DNA from: Didymella arachidicola
Taxonomy: Eukaryota; Ascomycota; Dothideomycetes; Pleosporales; Didymellaceae
Direction of reading: 5' to 3'
Length of the DNA: 64,000 nucleotides
Assembly: GCA_016630955.3 (NCBI GenBank)
Contig: CM049992.1
Coordinates: 1,178,001 to 1,242,000 of the forward strand
In this document: positions 22,642 to 33,795 of the stretch, one piece after another
Position numbering within the stretch: the stretch's first letter is position 1
Layout: the number at the start of each line of letters is the position of its first letter
Made by a program: the position numbers and the translations under genes
Notes under the pieces: model-generated
What the model was told of the DNA's origin: nothing
Databases searched by the model: none
What the model saw: the letters and a program-made list of their open reading frames with translations, nothing else

Positions 22642-24586
22642 CTAGCAGATCACGAACGTTTGCTTCTTTAGGATCCATTTACTTGAATCTCTTGTATTAA
22701 GTACCGAATCTTTGCCTCTTGCCGCTTGTGATGAGGCTTCAATGCGTGTGTTTGAAGGCACTCCATTTGTTTGGTTACTGAGGGCTGCTGGTATGTCCTC
22801 ACCTTCGTCCAGAACAGTGTGGCCGAAGTAGTCTCCGTACATCCACTTGTGAAGGTAGCAATCGCTAATGAGCATGTATCGCTTCGTGTGCTCATCATGC
22901 TCGTCAATCTCTTTACGGAGAATGAATGGAGTTTTGGCTCCATCGAAGATTACCACCAAGTCTCCCGGCACTATGAACAAAGATGCAAAGCCCACATGGC
23001 CACGAACTGTCCTCATGATGGACTTGTCCCTGATCTGTGAGAAATGTTGGTGGTCAAGGGAGTACAAGTCGTGTGTGACCTCGTGACGAACGTGATTGCC
23101 ATGAGGACTAGGAATGGTTCTAGGAGCATGGTCTGCTGTGCCAGTGATATAGGGGGTATCGACTAGATCCATCGATCTACCAATAACCTCGAAAATACTC
23201 TCGTATTCGATTGTCGGCCCAAGCTCATCCAGAATCGGACTTTGGTCATTTCTGAGCCGCTCGTAATGCTTATGAAGACAGTAGCGCACATCTTGTACTA
23301 TTCTGGTCTCATCCGACACTTCGTTGAAGCCATGTCCCGAAATGCAGCGCTCTCCCAAGAGTCATGATGCTCGACCACATCAATAAAAACCCCTTTGAGA
23401 GAAATCGTCTGTTCCGGAATTAATTTCAAGTCCAGAGGATATCGTTGTCCCGCTCCGAATGGTGAATTAGAAGACTTTATCGGGAAATATTCAACCTCTA
23501 ACATATTCTCAAGTGACGGTATGTACGAAGGAAACCCTTGTTCGAAATTGCAATAATGAAGCAAGGAAAGGTCGCCAGATCTGAGGCTTTTGTGGATGAA
23601 GTCAGTACGCACCTGTGTCAGACTTAGAGAGTAGTCACAGATGATCCCTGTGTCGTTTGCGATTCCTAACATTCCGTAGATGAGATCCCGGGGGTCAATG
23701 CAAGTCCTCCTGCGCCCGATGCCTAGGACAAAGTCTGCCAGTGTGATTATTTCGCTGCGTATTGATGCGCGAAGCTGAGTGCGGAGGTGGAAAATACCCG
23801 TTGTTGCTCGGATTTGACGCAGTATAGTTCCCCACGTATAGCGACGCGCACTCCGAATGACCCACGCGTCCAGCTTCTCAAGCGATCTATAAATATCCCG
23901 TGGATTGATCCAATGACGTCCCAAGAGGAAGATGACGTCCCGTCCCAGAAGGAACTCTTGTACTGTCCACATCCGTTCGAACCTGTGATTTCAATCAGTA
24001 TCTGGTCTTGTTGTTCAGACATGCCGACAAGCTGTCAAGCAGAGGTATGTCTGCCTTACCACGGAAGAGTTATGAAAGAGTCGTTCAACCGACGGAGTGA
24101 ATTCTCGGCGATGGGTGTATCGAGGTCCTCAGGCCGGCTGATTACCTCTCTCAAGGCCTCCATAACCCTTAAGTCCTCAGGACCTAACCACACAATAACT
24201 CTCACGGCATCCCGAAAAATCGACCCCATACGGAGAACTTGGTAGCTCTTATCCTGCGCATCGCTCTGATCGATGCATACCGCATCTACCCAAAGTCTGC
24301 ATCTCCGAACTGGCTTGCGCAAAGCCTGCAGGGCGTCATGCAGGTTCTGTGTAGTTCGAAGTAGGCCTTGTGAGGCAGACTCTTCGATCAAGATGCTGTG
24401 ATCGAGGACGTTACCATTCCATGTGTATGACAAAGCTTCGAATGCCATGTCATCGCCGGGTGTGCGCTCGATCAGTCGACATTGTCGTGGTGAACCAGAG
24501 GGTCCAGGCAGAAGCTCCAGTATCCGGATAGAGTCTGGGTACTGCAGCGGTTTGTAACGATATGGTTTTTCTAGTGATCTAGACAT
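22642..24586 (-). CDS. Heterokaryon incompatibility (HET) domain protein
   Basis: HET proteins mediate non-self recognition and cell death on fusion of incompatible hyphae. The first exon encodes the hallmark order: YRYKPL, FEALSYTWNG, NLHDALQALR, LWVDAVCIDQSD, VRVIVWLG. A 77-nt intron (24059-23983) joins LPW to FERMWTVQEFLLG. The C-terminal part has the usual GFASLFIVPGDLVVIF and a YMLISDCYLHKWMYGDYF segment. Between them the frame changes around 23375-23298. A 68-nt intron from 23375 to 23308 would restore it (GVFIDV joined to TRIVQDV) and give about 599 aa, but its GTCGAG donor is poor, so a frameshift is not excluded. ATG 24586 is preferred because it lies 9 codons before the conserved block; an upstream in-frame ATG exists at 24751. 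Confidence 0.82.
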
Positions 24587-24832
24587 CAGAACTTCCTGAC
24601 CCAGGCCAAATGGAAGGCTGGTAAGTGTGTAGCGCGCAGGGAAGAGACGTAGGGTCGAGGTTCGCAGCCTGACCAGCCCCGCACTAATGCGCCTCCATGA
24701 ATCCTTCCTCATGTGGCAACACCTACACATCTCCAAAAAGTCACTCTTCATTACCGACTACAAACGCAGTCGTATAGCATACTATCCTCATTACTGTCAT
24801 GCTGATCATAACGCTTCCATCTAGTTGAATAT

Positions 24833-26725
24833 TCAATAATCCACATAGCTCAACCCATGCCCAAATCTAAAAACTGGATTCTCCGTATCAAACGGCACAT
24901 CCTCCTTACTCGCCGCCACCGCCTCCATACTCCTGGGCAGATCAAACGGCAACTTACCCAGGGGCGTGTACCCATCAACACCAAAGACAACATCTAAGAA
25001 TGCTTCACCCGCTGCACCATAGTTAGCCAACAGCGCCTTGGCCTGCTCGGCGATCTCAGGAACAGCAGCAGGACGATCGAGATAGATGTCGACGATAGTC
25101 GGGACAGCAGCGTAGATGGCAGCCTGGCGTGCGCGCTCGGTCGCATTGTACTCAAGCGAGCCGGCGTGGTAGTTTGCTTCGAAGCCGCCCGGGCGGGGCT
25201 CGTAAGGGGCCTGCAGGCGGAGCAGTGCGATGTCTGCTTCTTCAGGCGTGTTGACGACGGTGATGTCGCGCTGAGCGAGGAGGGTCTTGTTGAGGCCTTC
25301 GGTGTAAAACTTCACGGTCTTGTCATGCATGAGTGGTAGTATGGTGTCGTTGTTTGTTAGGAGCGTGAAGGACTTGCGCTGCGTGTCTTGACCCGCAGCT
25401 AGGAATTCGGGGGTACCGACGAGCTTATCCGCGGCGTCGACGTCAACGAAGGGGTTCTCAAAGAGGCCGAGGAGGAACTTCTCGCGCAGCAGACGGCGTA
25501 CAGAGAAATCGATGCGGTCCTCGCTGATAGTGCCGTTCCCAACAAGCTGAAGGACGAGGTCGAAGCGCTGCTCGCCGCCGAATTGGTCAGCGCCAGCGTT
25601 GAAAATCTTCTCTGCGCGTTGGATTTCGGTCAGGTTCTCGGCGCCCCAAGCACGGGCGGGCATGTCTTGGCCGCGGATGACAGCGTCAGTGACGAGACCC
25701 CAATCGGTGACTACAATGCCCTCAAAGCCAAGCTCGTTGCGAAGAAGGTCGGTGACGATGCCCTTGTTCATGCCGGAAGCGACTTCCTCGTACTTGGTGC
25801 CCATGGGACGGGAGTAGTAAGGCATGATCTGGCGGGCGCCAGCCTTGATGGCAGCCTTGAAGGGGATGAGGTGGTGCTCGAAGTTGTTGCCAGGGTAGGT
25901 GGCATTCTTGCCGTATGTGAAATGGCTGTCCTCGCCATTCTCGACGGGGCCACTGCCAGGGAAGTGCTTAGTCACTGTAGTGACCGACTGATTGCCAAAG
26001 GACTCTCCTGTGAAACCTTCGATGTAGGCGACAACGAGCTCAGCAGTGAGATTGGCATCCTCGCCCATGGTGCCTCCAATGCGGGCCCAGCGTGGCTCAG
26101 TTGCAAGATCTACCTGTGGGTGAAGTGCTGACCGAAGACCAATGGCCAGATACTCCTGCCTTGCGATGTTCGCGAACTCCTTGACCAGCGATGCATTCCT
26201 TAAAGCTGCAAGACCAAGACTCTCAGGCCATTGCGAGAACGCTGTGGCGGCGATCTGCGAGCCGACAGCATCTGTGTAGGAGTTGCGGGGATCTGAGGAC
26301 AGGGTGACGGGAATGCCAAGACGAGTATTCAAGGCAGATTGCTGAATGTTGTTGTACCATTGAGCCGCAACACGCGGGCTGTTGACAGCTCCGGCAAGGT
26401 TGAAGTGCGTTTGAAAGTTGCCCTCAAGCGCAAGCACAGTGGTGTTGTCAAGCGTGCTGCTACCATTGGCTGGGAGGTTCAAGATGCTCTGGAACAGCTG
26501 TCCGGCCTTCTCTTCCAGAGTCATACGTTGAATCAGGTCGTCAACGCGCTGGTCCACGGGTAGTGATGCATCGCGGTATGGCAGTGCTTGGGTATCGCTC
26601 CGTAGTATGAAAGCATTGTGCTGGAAGGACCTGGCTGGTACAGCCTTAGCCATGGCTGTAGCAGCAAAGAAGAAGCCAATAAAGGCCTGCTTTGTGAAGT
26701 TAGAGCGTGTGCTTCGGTAGACCAT
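24833..26725 (-). CDS. Secreted glycoside hydrolase family 3 protein
   Basis: 630 aa, single exon. The ATG at 26725 is followed by a short basic segment and a hydrophobic core ending in AMAKAVPA, a typical signal peptide; a longer in-frame N-terminus (to 26836) would bury it. GH3 landmarks follow: RVDDLIQRMTLEEKAGQL, a KHFPGSG motif, and VVTDWG with Asp341 as the probable catalytic nucleophile. A GH3 C-terminal domain follows, ending FRFGHGLSYVDY. No fibronectin-III domain is present. Many NxS/T sites fit an extracellular glycoprotein. GH3 enzymes are exo-acting beta-glucosidases, xylosidases or N-acetylhexosaminidases; the exact substrate is not decided. The 3' end lies about 80-250 bp from the HET gene's start, same strand. 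Confidence 0.93.
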   Translation of the reverse strand: MVYRSTRSNFTKQAFIGFFFAATAMAKAVPARSFQHNAFILRSDTQALPYRDASLPVDQRVDDLIQRMTLEEKAGQLFQSILNLPANGSSTLDNTTVLALEGNFQTHFNLAGAVNSPRVAAQWYNNIQQSALNTRLGIPVTLSSDPRNSYTDAVGSQIAATAFSQWPESLGLAALRNASLVKEFANIARQEYLAIGLRSALHPQVDLATEPRWARIGGTMGEDANLTAELVVAYIEGFTGESFGNQSVTTVTKHFPGSGPVENGEDSHFTYGKNATYPGNNFEHHLIPFKAAIKAGARQIMPYYSRPMGTKYEEVASGMNKGIVTDLLRNELGFEGIVVTDWGLVTDAVIRGQDMPARAWGAENLTEIQRAEKIFNAGADQFGGEQRFDLVLQLVGNGTISEDRIDFSVRRLLREKFLLGLFENPFVDVDAADKLVGTPEFLAAGQDTQRKSFTLLTNNDTILPLMHDKTVKFYTEGLNKTLLAQRDITVVNTPEEADIALLRLQAPYEPRPGGFEANYHAGSLEYNATERARQAAIYAAVPTIVDIYLDRPAAVPEIAEQAKALLANYGAAGEAFLDVVFGVDGYTPLGKLPFDLPRSMEAVAASKEDVPFDTENPVFRFGHGLSYVDY

Positions 26726-27613
26726 TTTGACTGAAGAGTAGCGCAAAGTACTTTGTGATGTCTCTACAGTGACATACCTACTATTTGTACTGCCACCACT
26801 GTTCGCACGCCACGAGTCGACCTTGTCAAGCTGCAAGCCACTTCCGAAGAACAGCCATCACGGAAGCTCGAGTCGTTGAAGGTTTTGCGATGGTGTTGTG
26901 CCAAGTGGAAATGCGAAGAACGACTCCGCCCTCCATAGCTGCCTGAGGTGCCATCGTCGACTGCCGATGATGATGCCAAGCTACTAGAGTGTGGAGATTA
27001 AGGCATCTGTGATGTGGGGTTGCATCTCTGGGGTGCGCGCATCCTTCCCGCCCCGGCTTTTACCCGACCCTAATTTTGTGATTGGGTTCTCGGAATATTG
27101 TTTGCGTGAAAAGAATTGCCGAACGGCGCTGTCGCCCAAAAGAAGGTAGTATACGCACCGATGCACATCGTCATGTGAGGTTAAAGGTCGTCTTCTCGGT
27201 ACAAAATGCTCCACTCGCCAGGTTGCTGGCCTGTTGATGGACAATTTGACATGCATGTTGACATGCTTCACAACTTGGCAGCTTGTTATGTAAAATACGC
27301 TAGGTCCTTGTTGTGTGGCCGATGACGGACAATATCTCATGATGATAGAGGGACATGCTGTTGATTTGATTCGTGAGCCGGTGTGCCTTGAGTCGTGGGT
27401 ATGAACAACGGATGCGAAGAGACGGATGCTGACACGGACCGAGAACCGCGGCCGCTTTGCAATCATTCCATTGCCTTTCAATATTCTATGTTAGGTGTAC
27501 ATGCTAAACCGTTACGTCGTATCGTGCAGCCTCGTATGCGAGGCTGCTAGGTATCGTCTTCCTTGCTGTTCTTCCCCTCATCGTACACGCCTGCACGCAC
27601 TATGTCCAAAGGA
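26726..27613. other. Intergenic region
   Basis: About 0.9 kb between GH3 (-) and SLX4 (-), containing the GH3 promoter and SLX4 3' flank. A 165-codon ORF at 27481-26984 (-) has no convincing coding character. Confidence 0.5.
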
Positions 27614-30520
27614 CTAGTAGAATCCTTTCCTCGCACTTCCTCGACCACGACTCTCCTTCGCATGAATGCAGCAAATGCTCATCTGCTCGCACCAGTCCCT
27701 GACCATATACACCTCCAATTCCTTCTCGATGACCAGAACCTCGTCATCCCTCTCCACGCCCAGGATTGCATTGCCCTTATTCTTCAACTCATTGTTGTAC
27801 GCCTTCACCTGCTTTTGCGTTGCGCGTCTATACGTATGAAGCTTCGTCTCGCTATTGAGATAGGCTGTGAGGTCTTCGAGGACAATGGGATCGTACATAA
27901 GAATCTTCTCATGCCAGCTTGGCTTCTTGGGGTCTGTCGTTGGTGGTATGGAGCGTATATGTGCTGTTATGGCGGAGCAGATTGCGGGCTTGATTTTCGC
28001 CCACTCTAGTTGAGATGTGAGAATACGGAAGATGGGCGTAGGGCCGTGGTCATCTGGCAGCATCTTCGACACCTCCCGGTCGAACGCCAGAGGCAAAGGA
28101 GGTGAGTTTCGTAGCTTGCGTACTCGTGGCGGGGTAGGCGAGAAAGCTTCCAGTACTTCCTCTTCCGAGTCTAGAATTTCCTCAATGTCGATGAAGCGAC
28201 CAGATCCCTTAGGCGGAGTTGATACAATCCGCTGTGGTGTTCGCCGCGGAGAGCCTAGCTTGTGCGATGTACGCAATACTGACGCAGGAACTGTGGGGAT
28301 CGCACTTTGTGCTTTTGGGGTCCTGCCTCGACGCTTCTTGGAAGAGCCTGATGCTGGAACTTGTGCCGGCGCCGATGGTGGTGGCCTCGATGTTTCGGGA
28401 GCGGGCTTGTGTTCTACGCTTGGAGGAGCGGATTGGAAGTCATCAATATCTGCGAAGCTGGCCGGCGACCCAGCGTTCTGATTTGAGGGGGGAAGACTGT
28501 TCTCTAAATCATCGATATCCTCAAAGATTTCATCATGCGCCAGGCGTGTAGGCGTACGCTCTATCAGAGACTTTTGTGACTGAGACTCGGGAGGTGTCGG
28601 TAAGTCTGACGGGATCCCAATCGGAGCAGTAAAGTCAACAGCGGGTTCAAGGTCGTCGATATCCACAAAGTCAGATGGTTGATTTGCCTCCTCGTGAGCA
28701 ACGTCCATGAGTAAAGGCAGATCTTGCGTTCTGTCCGGTTCTGGTATGTATACATTCTCTGCGTTCTCTAGCAGGCCGCCTTCGTTGTCTCTGGTACTCT
28801 CTCGCCACAGGCCCCGCTTACCCTTTACCCGTTGTAGCTTTAGCCATCGCGGAGGGGCTTCCAGTAGGTAGTCAGGCGCACCGTCAACATTCAGCTCCGA
28901 TTCTGTAATCGCTTGCTGAATCTGTCGTAAAGTCGCTGGAGACTCCTCGAGCGCTAACTGGCTTGATGTGCCAAACACGATATCCTGTTGATTCAAACGC
29001 ATCGCGGCAGACGTGGGACTGAGTAGCTTTTCGACGACTTGCTTCGGCTTAGCAGCGGGCTTTGACGTTGCTTTTCTCGCTCGAGGTTTCGCCTTTGTCG
29101 TTGCACCTTCAGACCCTTCCCGGGACTTCGAGCGTTTACGAGGGGCTTTCTTCGGCGGCGACTCGCCGTCTAGCGCGACGTCGTTCAGAGAGACTTTTGT
29201 GGTGCTCGTACGGGGTGAGAAGAAGTCGCTCGTGACGGCTTGCGCGTCCACGAGGAGATCTTTCGATGCATATTGGCCTGTGACTAGGTCTGTAATAGTC
29301 CTAGGCTTCTTTTTAGGCGCTTTGCTCTTTCCTGTAGGGGAGGCTCGTGATATTGTTTGAACGCGTGGCAGATCGACTAGCTCGACTCGACGACGCTTTG
29401 TCATACCTGAGACTGGCTCTTTCGGCACTGTCGCATTATTGGCGACCTTCACGGTTGGCGATTCATAAGTAAAATTGGTGACAAGACTGGTAAAGGCACC
29501 GTTGCCAGCACCGGGAGCCATAGGTCTGTTCTCCTTGCCAGTAGATCCAGTCGCTGGAGTCTGTATCACTGTGTCTCTCGGTGGCGTCCAGACCCGTCGT
29601 CTGGAGACTGCTTCGTCAAGTTCAAGCCCCTCCAGGATCAGATCTGACGATTTGCGCTTAGCCGCCTTCTTCTCGGCCGGTGGACTCTGAGGCAAGTCCC
29701 ATATTGATTCAGCCTGCGCCTTGTTCAGGCATGCTGGATTGGAAGTGGTGTTGGCTTGATCCTTGTCGGCTGAGAAATGATTTGACACAACGTCTGCATC
29801 TTCCCGTGACGCCTTGCCAGCTTTAACAGCAGCCCTGGGCTTCGTGACCCTTATCTTCCCTGGCTTCGGCGCGGTGTCATTGTTTTCGACCTTCTCCTTC
29901 TTCGCTCGCGGTTTTCGCGGTTTGCCGGATTTCGTCAGCTTCAGCGTGTCAACTGCTGGCTCTGCGGGCGCTTCGATTGTTGTTTGCGCTTCTGCATTCT
30001 CGGAGACTGGCGAATTTTTCGAAGGAGGGATTCGAAGTTCAGGCTCGACGGTGGTGTTATTGACCTCGAGCTCTTTGTCTGCTTTGGATTTTCGGCTCCT
30101 TGGCTTTGGCTTCGGCTTTTCGCCATCTGCGCCGGTCGCACTCTTCGTAGTTCGTTTCTTGGGCTTCTTCGCAAGGACAGAAACCTCTCCATCGCCTTTA
30201 AGTGAGACTCTTCTCAGTGGAGCCTGGTGCACATCCACAAGACCGTCGTCCGACTGCTGCGCAGAGTGCTCGGAGCGCACGAGGCTGCTCACGGCGGCGA
30301 ATCCCCTTGCAGCTTTCTCAGGGATCGGAGCTGCTCGAGAACCGGATGTCAACGCGCCAGAAGTGTGTTTGCGAGGGCTGGTAGGTGGAGAGGAGGCAAA
30401 TGGCGAGGATGGTGGCATTGCGACGCGTCTTGCGGGCGCTGCATGACGCGGGGAACTGAACGCATCGAGGGCGGGCGGGGATGACGAGAGCACAACGAGT
30501 GTGTGCTCCTTCCCGGCCAT
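27614..30520 (-). CDS. slx4: Structure-specific endonuclease subunit SLX4
   Basis: 968 aa, single exon, ATG at 30520. SLX4 is the nuclear scaffold that activates the SLX1 nuclease on branched DNA. The first about 800 residues are disordered, with Lys/Arg/Pro-rich stretches and many SP/TP sites, and an N-terminal VVLSSSPP. The C-terminal 140 residues carry the conserved SLX1-binding domain: FRILTSQLEWAKIKPAICSA near residue 830, then ILMYDPIVLEDLTAYLN, and the closing VYMVRDWCEQMSICC (about 935-950). Repeated short acidic modules of the form FxDIDDLE / FVDIDDLE (about 620-760) may be binding motifs. Length and layout match filamentous-fungal SLX4. Confidence 0.9.
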   Translation of the reverse strand: MAGKEHTLVVLSSSPPALDAFSSPRHAAPARRVAMPPSSPFASSPPTSPRKHTSGALTSGSRAAPIPEKAARGFAAVSSLVRSEHSAQQSDDGLVDVHQAPLRRVSLKGDGEVSVLAKKPKKRTTKSATGADGEKPKPKPRSRKSKADKELEVNNTTVEPELRIPPSKNSPVSENAEAQTTIEAPAEPAVDTLKLTKSGKPRKPRAKKEKVENNDTAPKPGKIRVTKPRAAVKAGKASREDADVVSNHFSADKDQANTTSNPACLNKAQAESIWDLPQSPPAEKKAAKRKSSDLILEGLELDEAVSRRRVWTPPRDTVIQTPATGSTGKENRPMAPGAGNGAFTSLVTNFTYESPTVKVANNATVPKEPVSGMTKRRRVELVDLPRVQTISRASPTGKSKAPKKKPRTITDLVTGQYASKDLLVDAQAVTSDFFSPRTSTTKVSLNDVALDGESPPKKAPRKRSKSREGSEGATTKAKPRARKATSKPAAKPKQVVEKLLSPTSAAMRLNQQDIVFGTSSQLALEESPATLRQIQQAITESELNVDGAPDYLLEAPPRWLKLQRVKGKRGLWRESTRDNEGGLLENAENVYIPEPDRTQDLPLLMDVAHEEANQPSDFVDIDDLEPAVDFTAPIGIPSDLPTPPESQSQKSLIERTPTRLAHDEIFEDIDDLENSLPPSNQNAGSPASFADIDDFQSAPPSVEHKPAPETSRPPPSAPAQVPASGSSKKRRGRTPKAQSAIPTVPASVLRTSHKLGSPRRTPQRIVSTPPKGSGRFIDIEEILDSEEEVLEAFSPTPPRVRKLRNSPPLPLAFDREVSKMLPDDHGPTPIFRILTSQLEWAKIKPAICSAITAHIRSIPPTTDPKKPSWHEKILMYDPIVLEDLTAYLNSETKLHTYRRATQKQVKAYNNELKNKGNAILGVERDDEVLVIEKELEVYMVRDWCEQMSICCIHAKESRGRGSARKGFY

Positions 30521-31852
30521 TTGCAGTATGTGAGCCCGCCGCCTGAGAGCCAGCTTTCGATTGGGCAGGTACGACCAATGCGGCGGGAAGGTGCATGGTG
30601 TTGTGGAGAAGGAGAATGAGCATCAACCGCGCTTGGGCCGCCACCTCGAACGCGAATTCACATGCTTTCGCGTTCAGCCTCAATCCTCCACCCCGTCCCG
30701 CACCTTCACACGAATATGCTGTAACACAGACCATATTAGCCTGCACGATGTTTCGGATCTCCACGGTAACCACACATCTCTCGTGCTCAAGTCCCAGTCG
30801 CCAATGAGCCTATTCTGAGCGACCTTAGAATAATGGCAAACACAAGGGCGGAGGCTCGCAGCCTCGCAGCCTTGCTTTCAATTTTCGCACACTCACTCCA
30901 TGCCTTGGTCAAGCTCACCTAGGCAGCCAACCTCAAACTAACGACGGGCTCTGAACTGAGATGAAGCTCCCAGATGAAAAGCTCCAGGGGCTCTCGGTCG
31001 TGCCACGGCTCGGACAGCTTCGACGAAGAGATCGAGCAAGGGCGCTTGCCTGTTACTTCACCTCACCTGCAGATAACCCAATAACGACGGTTCAGCTCGC
31101 CCTCCCAGATTCGCACACTCAAAGCTCTCACCTCAGAGCTTGCTTTTCATGAACCTGGCCTCGGTATGCTCCCTTGCTCTTTCTGATCCCGGCCTCGCCC
31201 ATGACCTTCCCTTCATACCAACACCTTCGCTGTCACCCACCAACCTCGTTGATGCTGCTACGACACATGCTCCAGTGCCCGACGAAGCAACAGCATGAAA
31301 GAGAAAGATTAATCTGGTTGGGATCATGCAGACTCAAGTCCTTACAAGAATGCAAGCAGTGCGTGGTCAAGCTGACGCCTTCAGCCAGCAGCGCTGCCAC
31401 TTCGTCCACACCACCCCAGCGTCTCACCGGCAGGCACATACCAGAACACCTAGCAAGAGATCTGGGTCTTGTTAGCTGACAGTCATCTTCGACTTCCTTG
31501 CCTCTCACGACGAACGGCGGACACTCCTGCAAGACCTTCGATCAATGTCGCCGACCCCGTTGGCCAGCTCAGTCCGACAACAAAGTTGACCATATCGACA
31601 TAAGGCTCCGATTTCTTGCAGTCAGCACTTGACTAGATATGAGCTGATGCGACTGCTCAACGGCCTCTTCAAGTTGCGGTCGGCTCACGTCAATTTTCAC
31701 CAGGCACGCATTGTTCACAATGCAACATAAATCTGCACAATCGATTGTGTACATTTTTCTGGGCTTTGTCAGCATAATGTTGATCCAGAGTGCTGCCGAC
31801 ATACCAATTACTATCTGAGCAGGGACTACCAACGCTGGTCCATGCTACTTGA
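30521..31852. other. Intergenic region upstream of SLX4
   Basis: 1.3 kb without a supportable gene. It marks the left edge of the 31-46 kb block in which no ORF longer than about 240 codons survives on either strand. Confidence 0.5.
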
Positions 31853-32417
31853 TCATCCTTCCAAAGCAATCCCTTCGTCAAGCCCTCCCAAGATGTCAGG
31901 GAAACTGAGCAGCAGCAAGAGCTTATGGTCATACCGGAGAGCCATCGATGCCTCAAGAATCCTGGTGGAAGTTGACCGACACAAAGACAACTTTGGCTCG
32001 GGTGTTGCTCCGCTGACGGAGGGCTTCATATCATTGATGAAAGACAGTTGTGGACCACAGTCAGCTCGTGGGAACTTGGGCTGACACCCTATCACCGCCT
32101 TACATCTTCTTGTCGCTGAATTTGAAATGGTACTCTCCAGCACAGTGGTATCCTCTATTGTTCAGATGTCGTCGCGGATGCGTCTGCCGATCTTGGGTCC
32201 CGCGCGAACTGCATGCGTTTCGCCGAATTGCCGGCCGATCTTGGGCATGTCCACGTTGATACGGTCGAGTGCCCCGAGCACGCCGACTGCGCTTCCACGG
32301 GAAGTTACCACTCCAATTCGGACCTTCTCGTCGCCAGCCTTCTGGCGAAAGGAGCAGGTGCCGGCCTCCTAGTCGCGGCGTGAGCTGTGCCGAAGCCAGC
32401 ACGAAGCCGATCGACAC
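31853..32417 (-). pseudogene. Candidate decayed gene, frame interrupted by TGA
   Basis: From 32368 down to 31853 the minus strand holds one reading frame broken only by a TGA at 32164-32162. Before it the frame reads VRIGVVTSRGSAVGVLGALDR and PKIGRRIRDDI; after it come TIEDTTVLESTI, PSVSGATPEPK and LLLLLSFPDILGGLDEG. Upstream, in a different frame (32417 side), VSIGFVLASAQLTPR also looks coding. A CGA-to-TGA change would explain the stop. The complementary + strand frame is also fairly open, so strand assignment is not certain. Family not recognised. Confidence 0.35.
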
Positions 32418-32932
32418 ACCTTGAACGATCAGCGGTGGATAAACCGCAACGACTGTGGCCTTCTAGGCCGGCGTCCTGTAAGAATGACCTCAGCTCATGC
32501 TAAAGGGTATCGTACTGTTGTTATGGTGAAGACAGGGAAGAGCGCGGACTGTCATCTGGTTAGAGTAACGTCCAAACGATGAGCCGTTTCTCGAGGGTTG
32601 TCTCCTAATACTCGTTAGCTTTCGCTAGGTTTCAATGGAAGCCACAGGGAGAACGAGATCCTGCGTCGGCTACCATGGAACTAACCCAGGACGCTTCTCG
32701 ACCTACTGCGGCATCGACGTTCTTGACCGCCCTAGATGCACTTCCCCGAGCTCTGGCTGAGCCTGAGGCATTATGCACTTGCCCGAGCTCGGGCTGTGCT
32801 TGAGGCATTGTGCTGGGTGGGCACCATGCGACAGGATGTCGCAGTGATGTACAATGTCGTACATCCAGTCTCCGTAAGAAGATAGAGCGACACGAGGTGT
32901 CCTTGCAAGCTCAGTCCCGCGCTTACCGGGAT

Positions 32933-33414
32933 TTACTCACCGACGGCGAGCTTGTGAAACGTGATCTGGTGCATACTCATCGAGCATCGACGTGTGGATC
33001 TCACGAGCCACAGAAATGTGGCCAAGCTTCGCTTTAAGGCCTGTGCCGTAATCCAACTGCCTGGAAACTCGAGCAGCCTCGGACTCAGGTGCTTGATCGA
33101 AGACAGAATGGTGTCTTTGTCTGAAGGGCCTCTGTATCGTGCGAGTGGGCCAACCATACGAAAGCGTTGAGCTTGCCCATGGTCTCGACGAGTTTACCGA
33201 CCTGCTTCTTGCCGACATACTGCGGGTGGTCGATGACGCTGAGCTTATTCGGGCTGTCCTTGACCTTAGTCGAGACTTCGTCACCGGAGCCGGCATTATC
33301 GTCGTAACTTTGTTGACTGCATGTCTTCGAGAGTGCTGGGGCTCGTGTATCATGCAACAGCTTGCATGAGCCACTAGTGACTTGACACCGACCCATATTC
33401 ATGGATTCTCCCAA
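32933..33414 (-). pseudogene. Candidate decayed gene with frame change
   Basis: A protein-like frame (DEVSTKVKDSPNKLSVIDHP, then KLVETMGKLNAFVWLA) ends near 33130 and another, overlapping by a few dozen bases, continues with DTILSSIKHLSPRLLEFPGSW down to a stop at 32933. The shift occurs near 33160 to 33130 with no intron of plausible size between. This suggests an indel in a former gene. Family not recognised. Confidence 0.3.
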
Positions 33415-33795
33415 AGCTAGACGTAGTCTTGCTCGTACTCGTTCAACCTTTCTGCGAGCAGCGTGGTGAAACGAATATTGTTTCCGAACACGGATTTTGA
33501 ACGGCTGTGAAGATAGCCTTCACGCACGCGAGGCTGGTATAGACTGCGACGCTACTGATGCGCCAGCCCTGGACTCTCCTCGACGTGGCATCCCAATGGC
33601 GACTGGCGAGCTAGAAGTTGAGGAAGTCCTTTTTTGTCTTCCCGTCTTTACGGACGTGCCACCATTCATAGGTGCTGGAAAATCTTCGCGGAGGGGTTGC
33701 TGGGTGCTGCATGTGGTACTCCGACACCAACAGAGTATTTTTGCTGCTACGAGTCAAGTCAGTCTTCGATCTTCTACATGCCTGGTTATGCTTAC

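Noticed and set aside
31842..32372. + strand frame at 31.8-32.4 kb
   Set aside because: Also fairly open and protein-like, but it lies opposite the minus-strand frame and breaks at a TGA; I prefer the minus strand and state the ambiguity there.
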